Shown here in pieces: positions 1 to 6,427 of a DNA stretch of 9,720 bases. A program made the position numbers and the translations under genes. This stretch comes from Anaerolineae bacterium. Its GTDB lineage: Bacteria; Chloroflexota; Anaerolineae; Aggregatilineales; Phototrophicaceae. The stretch lies in assembly GCA_028284565.1 (NCBI GenBank), contig JANQRM010000511.1, positions 1-9,720 on the forward strand, in the 5' to 3' direction. Every line of letters begins with the position of its first letter. Position 1 is the stretch's first letter. Under the pieces are notes generated by a model, which saw only the letters and a program-made list of their open reading frames with translations, ran no database searches and had not been told where the DNA came from.

Positions 1-1295
1 GTTGAGGCGATTTCCCAGCCGAAGTTTTGTGATTCACCTTTGGGCGCATTCAGTGTGTCGGGATAGCGGTTATCTGGCAAGGTGACTTGGACACTGACCA
101 CTTGCTCAACAGGTTGACTATGCGGGTTCCAGACAACGAGGTAGGTGGTATTGGCTTTAGTCTGTGGCTTTTGGCGATAGAGCGTTCCGGGTAACGCATC
201 GAAGGCGCGGTTGATGAGTTCAGTACTGACATCTGCAATCTGTTGATTCCGCAGTTCTGTTTCCAGATGCACGGTTGATTGTGTGAAACCGATCAAGGCA
301 TTGCGCGCCTGATTTTTGATCAACAATCGCCAAACATGATCGAGTAGCGCGTGCATATTCTCGACATGAGGCAAATTGCCGTGTGTCAAGGCAAGGGTCA
401 GCCACGGTTCGGTGTTATAGGTCAATTGCGATTGCAAACGTCCGTTGGCTTGCTTGAGATGGAGTTGGGCAGAGAAACGTCCGGCATCACGTCCGGGTCC
501 GTGGGGTCGGAGCGTGCCTGTTATCTTGGCACGGAGTTTATCGGGCATGGCTTTGCGGATGAGGCTGATAATGTCGTCTAAGGGGCGTTGGCGCAGGGGC
601 ATATCGACCTTCTGAGAGACGATCGCCTGCTCATCCATCAATTGGGTATTCACCCAGGGAAAAGGTCCATCGGGCTGGAAGCGTTTTTGCAATGCCAGCG
701 ACTTGTTCATGTCCTGTTGCAAACTGTGATTGACCGCCAGCACACTACTGCCATCGGGCGCACACCAAAGAAATGGCAAACTCAGCACAGGGGACTCATG
801 CACCAAGAGAACCGCATCCATACCAAAGCCCTGCAAAATCTGCGGCAATTGGGCGATGTGTTCGCTCGCTTGGGGAATGTAGCCCATATCAAGAAGGGTA
901 ATACCGTGATGCTTGACATCTTGCTGTGCCAAGAGGAAGTTGCGAATCAACGATTCTCCACTGACCAGCTGGTCATCCACCTGCACATACCACGGACCCA
1001 CCCCAAAGCGTCCGTTGCTGTTGTAAATGGAGAGCAATGGCACAAGGTCGGGGCGGATGGTGTCGATGTCTTCAAAGAGTACGGTCTGCCCACCGAGTAA
1101 GACAAAATTTAGCTTGGTGTCATCTTCGGCGAGGCTCTTTTGGATACGTGACATGAGTTGGGAAAGCGTATCCAGCAACTTGGCGCGCGAAGCCTCAAAG
1201 CTGGCTTCCCCCTCTCGTTCCCACAAGAGTTGGGACATCACCAGCAGAGTCTTGAATCGAGATGCAACCGTGTTCGGTGGTGCAGGCTGTGTCAT
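1..1295 (-). CDS. GH38 alpha-mannosidase homologue, probably catalytically dead (C-terminus outside window)
   Basis: The frame is open from an ATG at 1295 to the window edge, giving 431 N-terminal residues. A TGA lies directly before the ATG, so the start cannot be further upstream. GH38 enzymes remove alpha-mannosyl residues using a zinc ion and an aspartate nucleophile. The family is recognised by the stretch around residues 95-120 (NGRFGVGPWYVQVDDQ followed by LVSGESLIRN), by QLPQILQGFG at 149-158, by APDGSSVLAVN at 179-189 and by the middle-domain NQARNALIG at 328-336. The active-site positions are changed. The usual HTHWDREW reads QLLWEREG at 22-29, PDSFGH reads PQASEH at 141-146, and NQPHD reads NQARN. 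All zinc ligands and the nucleophile are therefore lost, although the reading frame is intact. No lipobox or signal peptide is visible. The gene follows pirin by 51 nt and may be co-transcribed; a TACAAT box at 1325-1330 (read on the minus strand) could be its own -10. I am confident of the family; loss of activity is inferred. Confidence 0.85.
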   Translation of the reverse strand, partial: MTQPAPPNTVASRFKTLLVMSQLLWEREGEASFEASRAKLLDTLSQLMSRIQKSLAEDDTKLNFVLLGGQTVLFEDIDTIRPDLVPLLSIYNSNGRFGVGPWYVQVDDQLVSGESLIRNFLLAQQDVKHHGITLLDMGYIPQASEHIAQLPQILQGFGMDAVLLVHESPVLSLPFLWCAPDGSSVLAVNHSLQQDMNKSLALQKRFQPDGPFPWVNTQLMDEQAIVSQKVDMPLRQRPLDDIISLIRKAMPDKLRAKITGTLRPHGPGRDAGRFSAQLHLKQANGRLQSQLTYNTEPWLTLALTHGNLPHVENMHALLDHVWRLLIKNQARNALIGFTQSTVHLETELRNQQIADVSTELINRAFDALPGTLYRQKPQTKANTTYLVVWNPHSQPVEQVVSVQVTLPDNRYPDTLNAPKGESQNFGWEIAS

Positions 1296-1346
1296 TCAGT
1301 CGTCTTTCAATGCACGTTGACACTATTGTACCCCCGAACAGCTTAT

Positions 1347-2132
1347 CTAGCCGAGAAATGTAGGCAAATAAAAACAAAGTGCATTCAGAGGCTTGTCTCC
1401 GCCTGATAAGGTGAGGGTGTCCGCTTCTGGACGTGCCAGTATCACATCGTATTGTCCCAGTCTATCCACCTGATTGAGATAGGTTGCTTGTCCCTCCCCG
1501 TCCGTCACATAGAAAAAGACATCTTCGCCCTCATTGGGGAGTTCGAGTTTAGTTTCACCATGTTCTGGCACATGAATCGCCGTCAAGCGACCGGTCATAT
1601 GCTGTTCCATTGGCGAATCTTCACCAATCAAGCTATAGACGGTTGCATCGCCCACCTGATAAACAGGCAATTCATCCTGACTGACCTGCTGATAATGCGG
1701 TTCGAGTCCGCGATGTTCTAAATCGGCGATATACCAGATTTGAATGACGCGGGTCGGTTGGTCGGTGCGATTGAGTTCTTGATGTTGAATAAAGTCCCCC
1801 GCAAACATGCGTTGGAGTTCGCCCGCACCGATGACCCCTTTCCCGCCTGTGGTGTCTTCATGATAGAGTTCGCCTTCGAGTACCCATGTGTAGATTTCGA
1901 GTCCGCGATGGGGATGCCAAGTGAAACCATTCTGAGGCGCGATGTTCGTCATGTGAGCCGTCAACATTCCAGACAAGCGTTGCAGGGGACTCCAGCCGCC
2001 GACTGCGAAATGTGAATGCAACCAATGCACGGGATGAATGTAGGGAAATTCCACCGCGCGAAAGTGTTGGTAGGGCAAGGATTGAGCAAAGCCGGGCTGT
2101 ATTGCCGTTTCCATTAAGGGGATTTGTACCAT
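1347..2132 (-). CDS. Pirin family protein (bicupin)
   Basis: This 261-residue protein belongs to the pirin family, cytosolic double-cupin metal proteins; some bacterial members have quercetinase activity. The N-terminal cupin carries HPHRG at residues 73-77 followed by LEIYTWVLEGE, then AGDFIQHQE at 111-119. The four metal ligands expected from human pirin (two His in HPH, then HxE) are all present as H73, H75, H117 and E119. A second, metal-free cupin follows (about 165-255), as is usual. The start at 2132 is preferred over the in-frame ATG at 2168 because GGAG lies 10 nt before it, whereas the upstream ATG has no ribosome-binding site. The length fits a somewhat short pirin. It is the first gene of a possible two-gene unit with the GH38 homologue and is divergent from the 2286 gene. 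The substrate cannot be told from sequence. Confidence 0.92.
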   Translation of the reverse strand: MVQIPLMETAIQPGFAQSLPYQHFRAVEFPYIHPVHWLHSHFAVGGWSPLQRLSGMLTAHMTNIAPQNGFTWHPHRGLEIYTWVLEGELYHEDTTGGKGVIGAGELQRMFAGDFIQHQELNRTDQPTRVIQIWYIADLEHRGLEPHYQQVSQDELPVYQVGDATVYSLIGEDSPMEQHMTGRLTAIHVPEHGETKLELPNEGEDVFFYVTDGEGQATYLNQVDRLGQYDVILARPEADTLTLSGGDKPLNALCFYLPTFLG

Positions 2133-2192
2133 GTTGAGATTACTCCGTTGTTTAGGATATGGACGCATGTCCGTTTGCCGTATCTTACCAAA

Positions 2193-2198
2193 AGTATA
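2193..2198 (-). promoter_or_regulatory. Candidate -10 box for pirin
   Basis: On the minus strand this reads TATACT, five of six matches to a sigma-70 type -10. It would place the transcript start about 54 nt before the chosen pirin start. No convincing -35 sits 16-18 nt upstream, so the call is weak. Confidence 0.3.
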
Positions 2199-2212
2199 TT
2201 TTGCAAAGAAAT

Positions 2213-2241
2213 TTGCTTACTATCGCCACATATTGTTTAAT
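2213..2241 (+). promoter_or_regulatory. Candidate promoter of the 2286 membrane-protein gene
   Basis: TTGCTT at 2213-2218 and TTTAAT at 2236-2241 are separated by exactly 17 nt. The -10 matches the consensus at five of six positions, the -35 at three. Transcription would start near 2248. That lies downstream of the TTG codon at 2241 that opens the reading frame, which argues for the ATG at 2286 as start. The surrounding DNA is AT-rich, so chance matches are more likely than elsewhere in the window. Confidence 0.45.
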
Positions 2242-2285
2242 TGATATCAGTGTCAAGAACTCATTCAATTATTGAAAATAAACAC

Positions 2286-2948
2286 ATGAGAACTCGCATA
2301 ATAACTGGGTTGATAATTACTGTCGTTATTGTCATTTTTGCTTTTATGATTCCTACTGTCGTCAAAGTAGATATGTTGGACTATATTCAGACTTTAGTAG
2401 CAGTTGTTGAACTTCCAATTATTATTTTTGGTTTCTATCAATTACGTTCTGAACTTCGAGAAAGAGAAAAGCGACCAAATCTTGAACTAGGTTTATTTCA
2501 ATTTAATGTTACCTACCAAGATATTTTCAAGACGCAAAGTCCAACAACAAATTTCAAACCTATTTGTAAGCGTGAACCATCTAATCAGTGTAGATATGAT
2601 CTGAGACTTGCTTTGTTTAATCGAGGAGAGAAATCAGTTCGATTTATTAAAGTTAGATTCATGCAGCACAAGCATCATCAGGATTTAACTATAAATTATG
2701 TTTTAGAAAATTTTGTTACACGTGGGGAAATGAACACAACAACTTTTGAAGGCGGGGATGATATTATCCTCTACGCAAATGACTTAAGACTATTCTCTAT
2801 AAAGATGGGTCTTCGTACTATAGCTGAAAGCCTGAAAGATACTATGCAAGTGCTTATTGATTGTGAAATTTATGCAGATGGTTTAGAAGCACCATATCGT
2901 GAGACTTTAACTATAGATTTGTCAGATGCAATAGATGTTGTTCGGTAA
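2286..2948 (+). CDS. Unrecognised membrane protein, two N-terminal helices plus beta-rich domain
   Basis: I do not recognise this 220-residue protein. It has two hydrophobic segments at about residues 4-26 and 31-52, then a charged stretch (SELREREKRP), then a beta-rich domain of about 160 residues. That domain includes strand-like runs such as CRYDLRLALFNRGEKSVRFI, typical of an immunoglobulin-like sandwich. Positive charges at both ends suggest that the N-terminus and the large domain face the cytoplasm. The frame opens at a TTG (2241) and has a GTG at 2250. ATG 2286 is chosen because the likely promoter overlaps the TTG and the encoded helix begins cleanly there, although no ribosome-binding site is visible. 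The gene is markedly AT-rich: 19 of 60 bases at 2401-2460 are G or C, against 36 of 60 at 1801-1860 and 30 of 60 at 3301-3360. That suggests horizontal acquisition. Its 3' end overlaps the convergent ATPase gene by 38 bp. Confidence 0.75.
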   Translation: MRTRIITGLIITVVIVIFAFMIPTVVKVDMLDYIQTLVAVVELPIIIFGFYQLRSELREREKRPNLELGLFQFNVTYQDIFKTQSPTTNFKPICKREPSNQCRYDLRLALFNRGEKSVRFIKVRFMQHKHHQDLTINYVLENFVTRGEMNTTTFEGGDDIILYANDLRLFSIKMGLRTIAESLKDTMQVLIDCEIYADGLEAPYRETLTIDLSDAIDVVR

Positions 2949-3573
2949 TTGGCTTTGGGCTATCGAGGGATTGGAAGAAGTCATAAAGCCACATTTCACA
3001 GGCACGCAGGTTATCCCCAAAGTGTTGGTAGAGCGCGTCGAGTGCGTCATCGCTGAGTGTAGGAAATGGCTGGTTATCGAGTGCGAAGTAGGCAATGCGC
3101 GTGTTGAGAATATCCCCAAAATGCTGGCGCGTGACAAAATCCGCCACATGAACAGTTGTGAGGTCGTGTCCACGACGTTTGAATCCAGTAGATAAATCCC
3201 GATGGCTGGTGAAGATGAGCTGGGTCGATTTAGCCAAACGAAAGAATCGCCAGCGATACGCGACATTCAAGCGTTGAGCTTCGTCTAAGGCAAAGACATC
3301 GGCATCCTGTAAATCCGCATGAAAAGCGGATTGTCCTTCTGGAAGCGACTCGGTAATGACACGCTTGCCCTGTGCTTGGCAATGGTCAATCAGCAGACGC
3401 AGAGTAGCCGATTTTCCCCGTCCGCGTTGCCCCATGAGTTGCAGGTGATGAAACCCATCATCGAGTAGGGCTTGCATGGCAGGAGCCACAATCAACAGGT
3501 CGCGTCGTTCCGCATCGCTGAGTGTGCCAAAGGGGTTGCGCGATAAGCCGAGTTTGTCGAATGGAAAGAACAT
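2911..3573 (-). CDS. Small P-loop (AAA-like) ATPase
   Basis: This 220-residue protein has a Walker A motif, GQRGRGKSA, at residues 48-56. A Walker B motif, DVFALDEAQ, follows at 92-100, and a sensor-like FTSHRD at 121-126. The last 75 residues look like a helical lid. The opening, FPFDKLGLSRNPFGTLSDAE, resembles that of short stand-alone ATP-binding proteins of the AAA/ExeA type. No substrate-binding or DNA-binding domain is visible, so the role is unknown. An in-frame ATG at 3603 exists but lies in the loop of the rplL terminator, so the ATG at 3573, just after the terminator's T tract, is the likelier start. The gene lies directly downstream of rplL but beyond the terminator, so it depends on read-through or on its own promoter, which I could not identify. 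Its last 12 codons overlap the convergent gene ending at 2948. Confidence 0.85.
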   Translation of the reverse strand: MFFPFDKLGLSRNPFGTLSDAERRDLLIVAPAMQALLDDGFHHLQLMGQRGRGKSATLRLLIDHCQAQGKRVITESLPEGQSAFHADLQDADVFALDEAQRLNVAYRWRFFRLAKSTQLIFTSHRDLSTGFKRRGHDLTTVHVADFVTRQHFGDILNTRIAYFALDNQPFPTLSDDALDALYQHFGDNLRACEMWLYDFFQSLDSPKPITEQHLLHLTNL

Positions 3574-3582
3574 CCGCTTATC

Positions 3583-3617
3583 ATAAACAAAAACAGCCGA
3601 CATTTCTGCCGACTGTT
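3583..3617 (-). terminator. Intrinsic terminator of the rplJ-rplL operon
   Basis: Read on the minus strand, AACAGTCGGC and GTCGGCTGTT form a 10-bp stem with two G-U pairs around a six-base loop, followed by TTTGTTT. It begins 26 nt after the rplL stop codon. The loop contains the upstream ATG of the ATPase reading frame, which argues against that codon being used. Confidence 0.85.
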
Positions 3618-3642
3618 GGTACGGGTCGTGATTTCGGATCGG

Positions 3643-4032
3643 TTATTTCATTTCGACGACTGCGCCAGCTTCTTCGAGTTCTTTCTTCGCGTCGTTGACA
3701 GCGTCTTTGCTCATCTGTTCCAACACGGTAGCGGGTGCGCCTTCCACCAATTCTTTGGCTTCTTTCAAGCCAAGAGAGGTGATGGAGCGAATCGCCTTGA
3801 TGACGTTGATTTTCTTGGGACCAATTTCCTTAAGGATGAGGTCGAATTCGGTTTGTTCTTCAGCGTCTTCTGCCGCCACTGCAACACCTGCTACAGGACC
3901 AGCCGCCATCATCACACCACCACCGACTGCTGCTTCTACACCCCATGCTTCTTCGAGCTTGGATTTGAGTTCGGAGGCTTCGAGGATGGTGAGTGAACTG
4001 AGTTCTTCGACCAATTTTTCGAGATCAGCCAT
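3643..4032 (-). CDS. rplL: 50S ribosomal protein L7/L12
   Basis: Stalk protein of the large ribosomal subunit. Dimers bind the C-terminal tail of L10 and recruit the GTPase translation factors. The 129 residues show the normal plan: a helical dimerisation domain (1-35), a flexible Ala/Gly-rich hinge (about 36-58), and the globular C-terminal domain. The last contains [20 protein letters not shown] (62-81) and [10 protein letters not shown], which form the factor-binding surface, and the family ending [18 protein letters not shown] lies 8 nt before the ATG. The gene follows rplJ by 66 nt in the same transcript. The terminator comes directly after it, and rpoB, the usual next gene, is absent. 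Confidence 0.98.
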   Translation of the reverse strand: MADLEKLVEELSSLTILEASELKSKLEEAWGVEAAVGGGVMMAAGPVAGVAVAAEDAEEQTEFDLILKEIGPKKINVIKAIRSITSLGLKEAKELVEGAPATVLEQMSKDAVNDAKKELEEAGAVVEMK

Positions 4033-4098
4033 GATTGTTTTCCTTTTCTTTACTCATGATACGTCGATACTAAATTGTTTAATTGAATTGACACGACC

Positions 4099-4650
4099 TT
4101 ATGCCGCGTCATCGTCGCCTTCACCTTCTTTGTCCACATAGGCTTGCAAAACGTTGACCACACCAGCCGTTCCAGCGTAAAGGACATTGACCAGTCCTTG
4201 TGCCGGCGAGACGATCAAGCCTGCCAATTGGGCACGCAGTTCATCCAGCGAGGGTAAGTCGGACATTGCTTTCACTTGGTCGGAATTTAACAGGTCGCCT
4301 GTCATCATCCCGCCAGAGACTGCCATCTTCTCGTCAGCGTTTTCGTCCTTGATGTAATTCAGCAGAGCTTTCGCTACAGTGGGGAAATCTTCCTTGCCAA
4401 ATGCCACGGAGATGGGACCCTCAAATAGGTCATCCGAGACTTCCCAGCCATGATTTTGCAGGGCGATTTTCATCAAGGTTTTCTTTGTGACTACATACTG
4501 TCCGCCAGCTTCAAGGATTTTTCGCCGTAAGGCTTCCACCTGCGGGACTGTCATCCCAGAGGTTTGCACCACCGCAAAACCATTGCTTGCTTCGAGTAAG
4601 TCGGTGTATTTGGCGACAAGTGCTTCTTTACGTTCACGGCTAATTGCCAT
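4099..4650 (-). CDS. rplJ: 50S ribosomal protein L10
   Basis: Base of the ribosomal stalk. It binds 23S rRNA through its N-terminal domain and carries L7/L12 dimers on its C-terminal helix. The protein is 183 residues. It starts MAISRERKEALVAKYTDLLE and contains the family segment GGQYVVTKKTLMKIAL around residues 49-64. The C-terminal part LPSLDELRAQLAGLIVSPAQ (131-150) leads into a long helix ending in an acidic DDDAA tail. The start is fixed by a strong AAGGAG 7 nt before the ATG. As in other bacteria, L10 (with L7/L12) is expected to repress its own mRNA; the leader upstream shows the expected binding site and attenuator. Confidence 0.98.
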   Translation of the reverse strand: MAISRERKEALVAKYTDLLEASNGFAVVQTSGMTVPQVEALRRKILEAGGQYVVTKKTLMKIALQNHGWEVSDDLFEGPISVAFGKEDFPTVAKALLNYIKDENADEKMAVSGGMMTGDLLNSDQVKAMSDLPSLDELRAQLAGLIVSPAQGLVNVLYAGTAGVVNVLQAYVDKEGEGDDDAA

Positions 4651-4710
4651 GTTGTCGCTCCTTCCGTGTTGGTGGGCAAAGCATCACGACACGCCCGCCC
4701 TTAACCGATT

Positions 4711-4747
4711 GAAATCAAAAAGGCGACCCGCAGAATATGAGGTCGCC
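4711..4747 (-). terminator. Attenuator (intrinsic terminator) in the rplJ leader
   Basis: On the minus strand GGCGACC and GGTCGCC pair perfectly over 7 bp around a 12-base loop and are followed by TTTTTGATTT. The hairpin lies between the L10-binding element and rplJ, about 60 nt before the start codon, the place expected for an attenuator that cuts transcription when L10 is bound. Confidence 0.8.
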
Positions 4748-4783
4748 ATCAAGTTCCATTTGGATGGTGATGATGTGCGGTTG

Positions 4784-4828
4784 CCTCGGCAGGGAATTAA
4801 GGGTCAGTTACCCTCCTGCTGTCTACGG
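4784..4828 (-). ncRNA. Ribosomal protein L10 leader, core binding element
   Basis: Read on the minus strand this holds the conserved L10-leader words CCGTAGACAGCAGG and CCTGCCGAGG. The two arms pair through GCAGG/CCTGC. Between them sit a small hairpin (GGGT-AACTG-ACCC) and the TTAATTC stretch. This pattern matches, from memory, the L10 leader known in Firmicutes and other phyla (Rfam family RF00557). Bound L10 would favour the downstream attenuator. The whole leader runs from about 4856 to 4651, roughly 205 nt. Confidence 0.85.
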
Positions 4829-4861
4829 TTCATCGCATGTATACGATTGTCACCGCGAGGG

Positions 4862-4889
4862 ATTATAGTGTGGATTACAACGAAGTCAA
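4862..4889 (-). promoter_or_regulatory. Promoter of the rplJ-rplL operon
   Basis: On the minus strand TTGACT (4889-4884) and a perfect TATAAT (4867-4862) are spaced by 16 nt, a strong housekeeping sigma promoter. Transcription should start near 4856 and yield the L10 leader. Its strength suits a ribosomal operon. Confidence 0.85.
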
Positions 4890-4922
4890 GGGAATAATGC
4901 TGTCTCGCACATAATCATCGCT

Positions 4923-4968
4923 GTAGGGCGTAGTATTGCTATGTCTACGTGCAACAGCTGTACGCCCT
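4923..4968. repeat. Degenerate palindromic (REP-like) repeat
   Basis: Two alternative folds are visible. AGGGCGTA (4925-4932) pairs perfectly with TACGCCCT (4961-4968). Alternatively GTAGGGCGTAG (4923-4933) pairs with CTATGTCTAC (4939-4948) with one bulge and G-U pairs around a five-base loop. The wording resembles small interspersed GTAGGG-CGTAG palindromes that I recall from some Chloroflexota and cyanobacterial genomes. It lies 25 nt beyond the LysM gene stop and upstream of the rplJ promoter. No T tract follows on either strand, so it is not a classic terminator, though it could protect the lipoprotein mRNA end. Confidence 0.5.
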
Positions 4969-4993
4969 TACCTTGAACTATTCATATCTAACG

Positions 4994-6427
4994 CTAGCAA
5001 GCCCCCACCAAATTGGGTGAATTATTCGGGAGGTTGCTGTTAATCCAGCCCGTTGAGCCGGGACCTAGCAAGACATGCAACCAATCCCCTTCAGCACCGA
5101 TTATCTCTGCCCAATTGCCAAGCAGGGCTATCGGTGCGAATTGGTCGCTTGCACCCAGCCGAATGACGATTTGAGCCGTCCCACCCGGATGCACCGCGTT
5201 GCAGACTGTCGTCGGAGGCGAACCGGGGTCGAGATGCACGGGCAAGTCACTGTAGGGACTGCACCCTGCTGATTCCGAGACTTGTGAAGTCTCCACCCAA
5301 CCAATAGCATGAGCATCATCCGTGATTTCATAGAAGCCTGCGTTATGCACTTGCCCAACACGCATCCAACCCGTTAAGAAACCAACAGGCAGGGCATCGT
5401 AGGGTCCACCTAGTCCGGCTTGGTCAAAAATCACCACACCCCCAGCAATCGGGCTTACCGCGCAGAGGTCGGCAGGAATCGCACCATTGTTCCCAAAACT
5501 GGGTAAGGTGGGTTGGCTACAGCCGACCGATTCCACCACATCGGTTGTTAACACCCAGCCCGTGTAGGGACCCTCGGCAATTTCATAGTAGCCTGCGTTA
5601 TGGATGCTGGCTTGGTAGACCCAGCCAATCAAGATACCGATTTTCTCTGTTTCAGGCGCATTCGGCACTGGATTCCGATAGACAAAAGCACTCTGTCCGA
5701 TGGGCATGACCGCGCAAACATTCGATGGAATACCCGCGTGACTGCCGTAGTAGTGCCAATATTGGTCAGCAGGGATGCCGAGGACACTATCACAATTGCC
5801 TAGCAAATTGACCGTATCACTCCGCATATAGGACACTTCTGCCCGTGCGGAATGCGAAACAGTCAACCAACCGACAGAATCCGATGACACGACAAAGACA
5901 CGGTTCACCAGATAACCAAAGGGGTCAGCGTTAATGTCCGGTGAAGCATAGACAGCGGGATTTGTCCCCGGATTGCTTGCCCAACATGCATTGGGTGCAG
6001 GTTGTCCAGCCACATCCCCAATTGGGATTAAGACAGGTTCTTCGGCAGGCGGTAAGACAGGCACGCGCAATTGTTGACCCACACTAATGACATTGATGTC
6101 TGTCAGACAACTTGCCGTCGCCAAATCATTAACCGTACTGCCAACCCGTTGCGCGATACGTCCGAGGGTATCCCCCGGTTGCACGGTATAGACCAGCCAA
6201 TCCGTGCGTCGTGTACAGGTCACGACAGGTTCCGCGGTGGGTGGAATCGGTGTCAAGGTCGGCGCGACGACGACTTCTTGCGTCGCTGTTGGAACGACCA
6301 CAATCGCTGTCGGTGTGACCAAAGGTTCATTCGTTGGCACATCCACCGTGTCCACCAAATCGGCGGGTGTTAAAAGGTTACAGGCTGTCATCAAGGTTGC
6401 AAACAGCCCAAGGATAAGGTACTTCAT
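4994..6427 (-). CDS. Lipoprotein with LysM domain and four Cys-bounded SH3-like modules
   Basis: A 477-residue envelope protein, probably a lipoprotein. The signal peptide MKYLILGLFATLMTAC ends in a lipobox-like site with C16 as the lipidated residue. A Pro/Thr/Val-rich linker follows (about 30-69). A LysM domain at 71-123 (VYTVQPGDTLGRIAQRVG, then ISVGQQLRVP) should bind peptidoglycan or another GlcNAc polymer. Four beta-rich modules, probably bacterial SH3-like, span about 148-212, 238-303, 322-389 and 409-477. Modules 2 and 3 are clear duplicates, each with CAV-P, GW, HNAG-YEI and GWV-T words. Every module begins and ends with cysteine, and C71/C107 bracket the LysM core. AGGAG lies 8 nt before the ATG. 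The gene is transcribed alone, away from the pilin gene. No enzymatic domain is visible, so an anchoring or wall-binding role is inferred. Confidence 0.85.
   Translation of the reverse strand: MKYLILGLFATLMTACNLLTPADLVDTVDVPTNEPLVTPTAIVVVPTATQEVVVAPTLTPIPPTAEPVVTCTRRTDWLVYTVQPGDTLGRIAQRVGSTVNDLATASCLTDINVISVGQQLRVPVLPPAEEPVLIPIGDVAGQPAPNACWASNPGTNPAVYASPDINADPFGYLVNRVFVVSSDSVGWLTVSHSARAEVSYMRSDTVNLLGNCDSVLGIPADQYWHYYGSHAGIPSNVCAVMPIGQSAFVYRNPVPNAPETEKIGILIGWVYQASIHNAGYYEIAEGPYTGWVLTTDVVESVGCSQPTLPSFGNNGAIPADLCAVSPIAGGVVIFDQAGLGGPYDALPVGFLTGWMRVGQVHNAGFYEITDDAHAIGWVETSQVSESAGCSPYSDLPVHLDPGSPPTTVCNAVHPGGTAQIVIRLGASDQFAPIALLGNWAEIIGAEGDWLHVLLGPGSTGWINSNLPNNSPNLVGAC

Noticed and set aside
588..1100. 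170-residue plus-strand reading frame
   Set aside because: It is antisense to the GH38 homologue, whose minus-strand frame has clear family motifs; the plus-strand product has no recognisable domain.
2241..2285. TTG start for the AT-rich membrane protein
   Set aside because: The TTG overlaps the likely -10 box and lies before the expected transcript start; the extra 15 residues are polar and look unlike a leader.
2286..3573. A two-gene defence or toxin module formed by the membrane protein and the ATPase
   Set aside because: The genes converge instead of sharing a transcript, differ in composition, and show no nuclease, toxin or sensor domain; only a loose possibility.
3616..3996. Plus-strand frame over rplL
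   Set aside because: Phe-, His- and Cys-rich antisense shadow of L7/L12.
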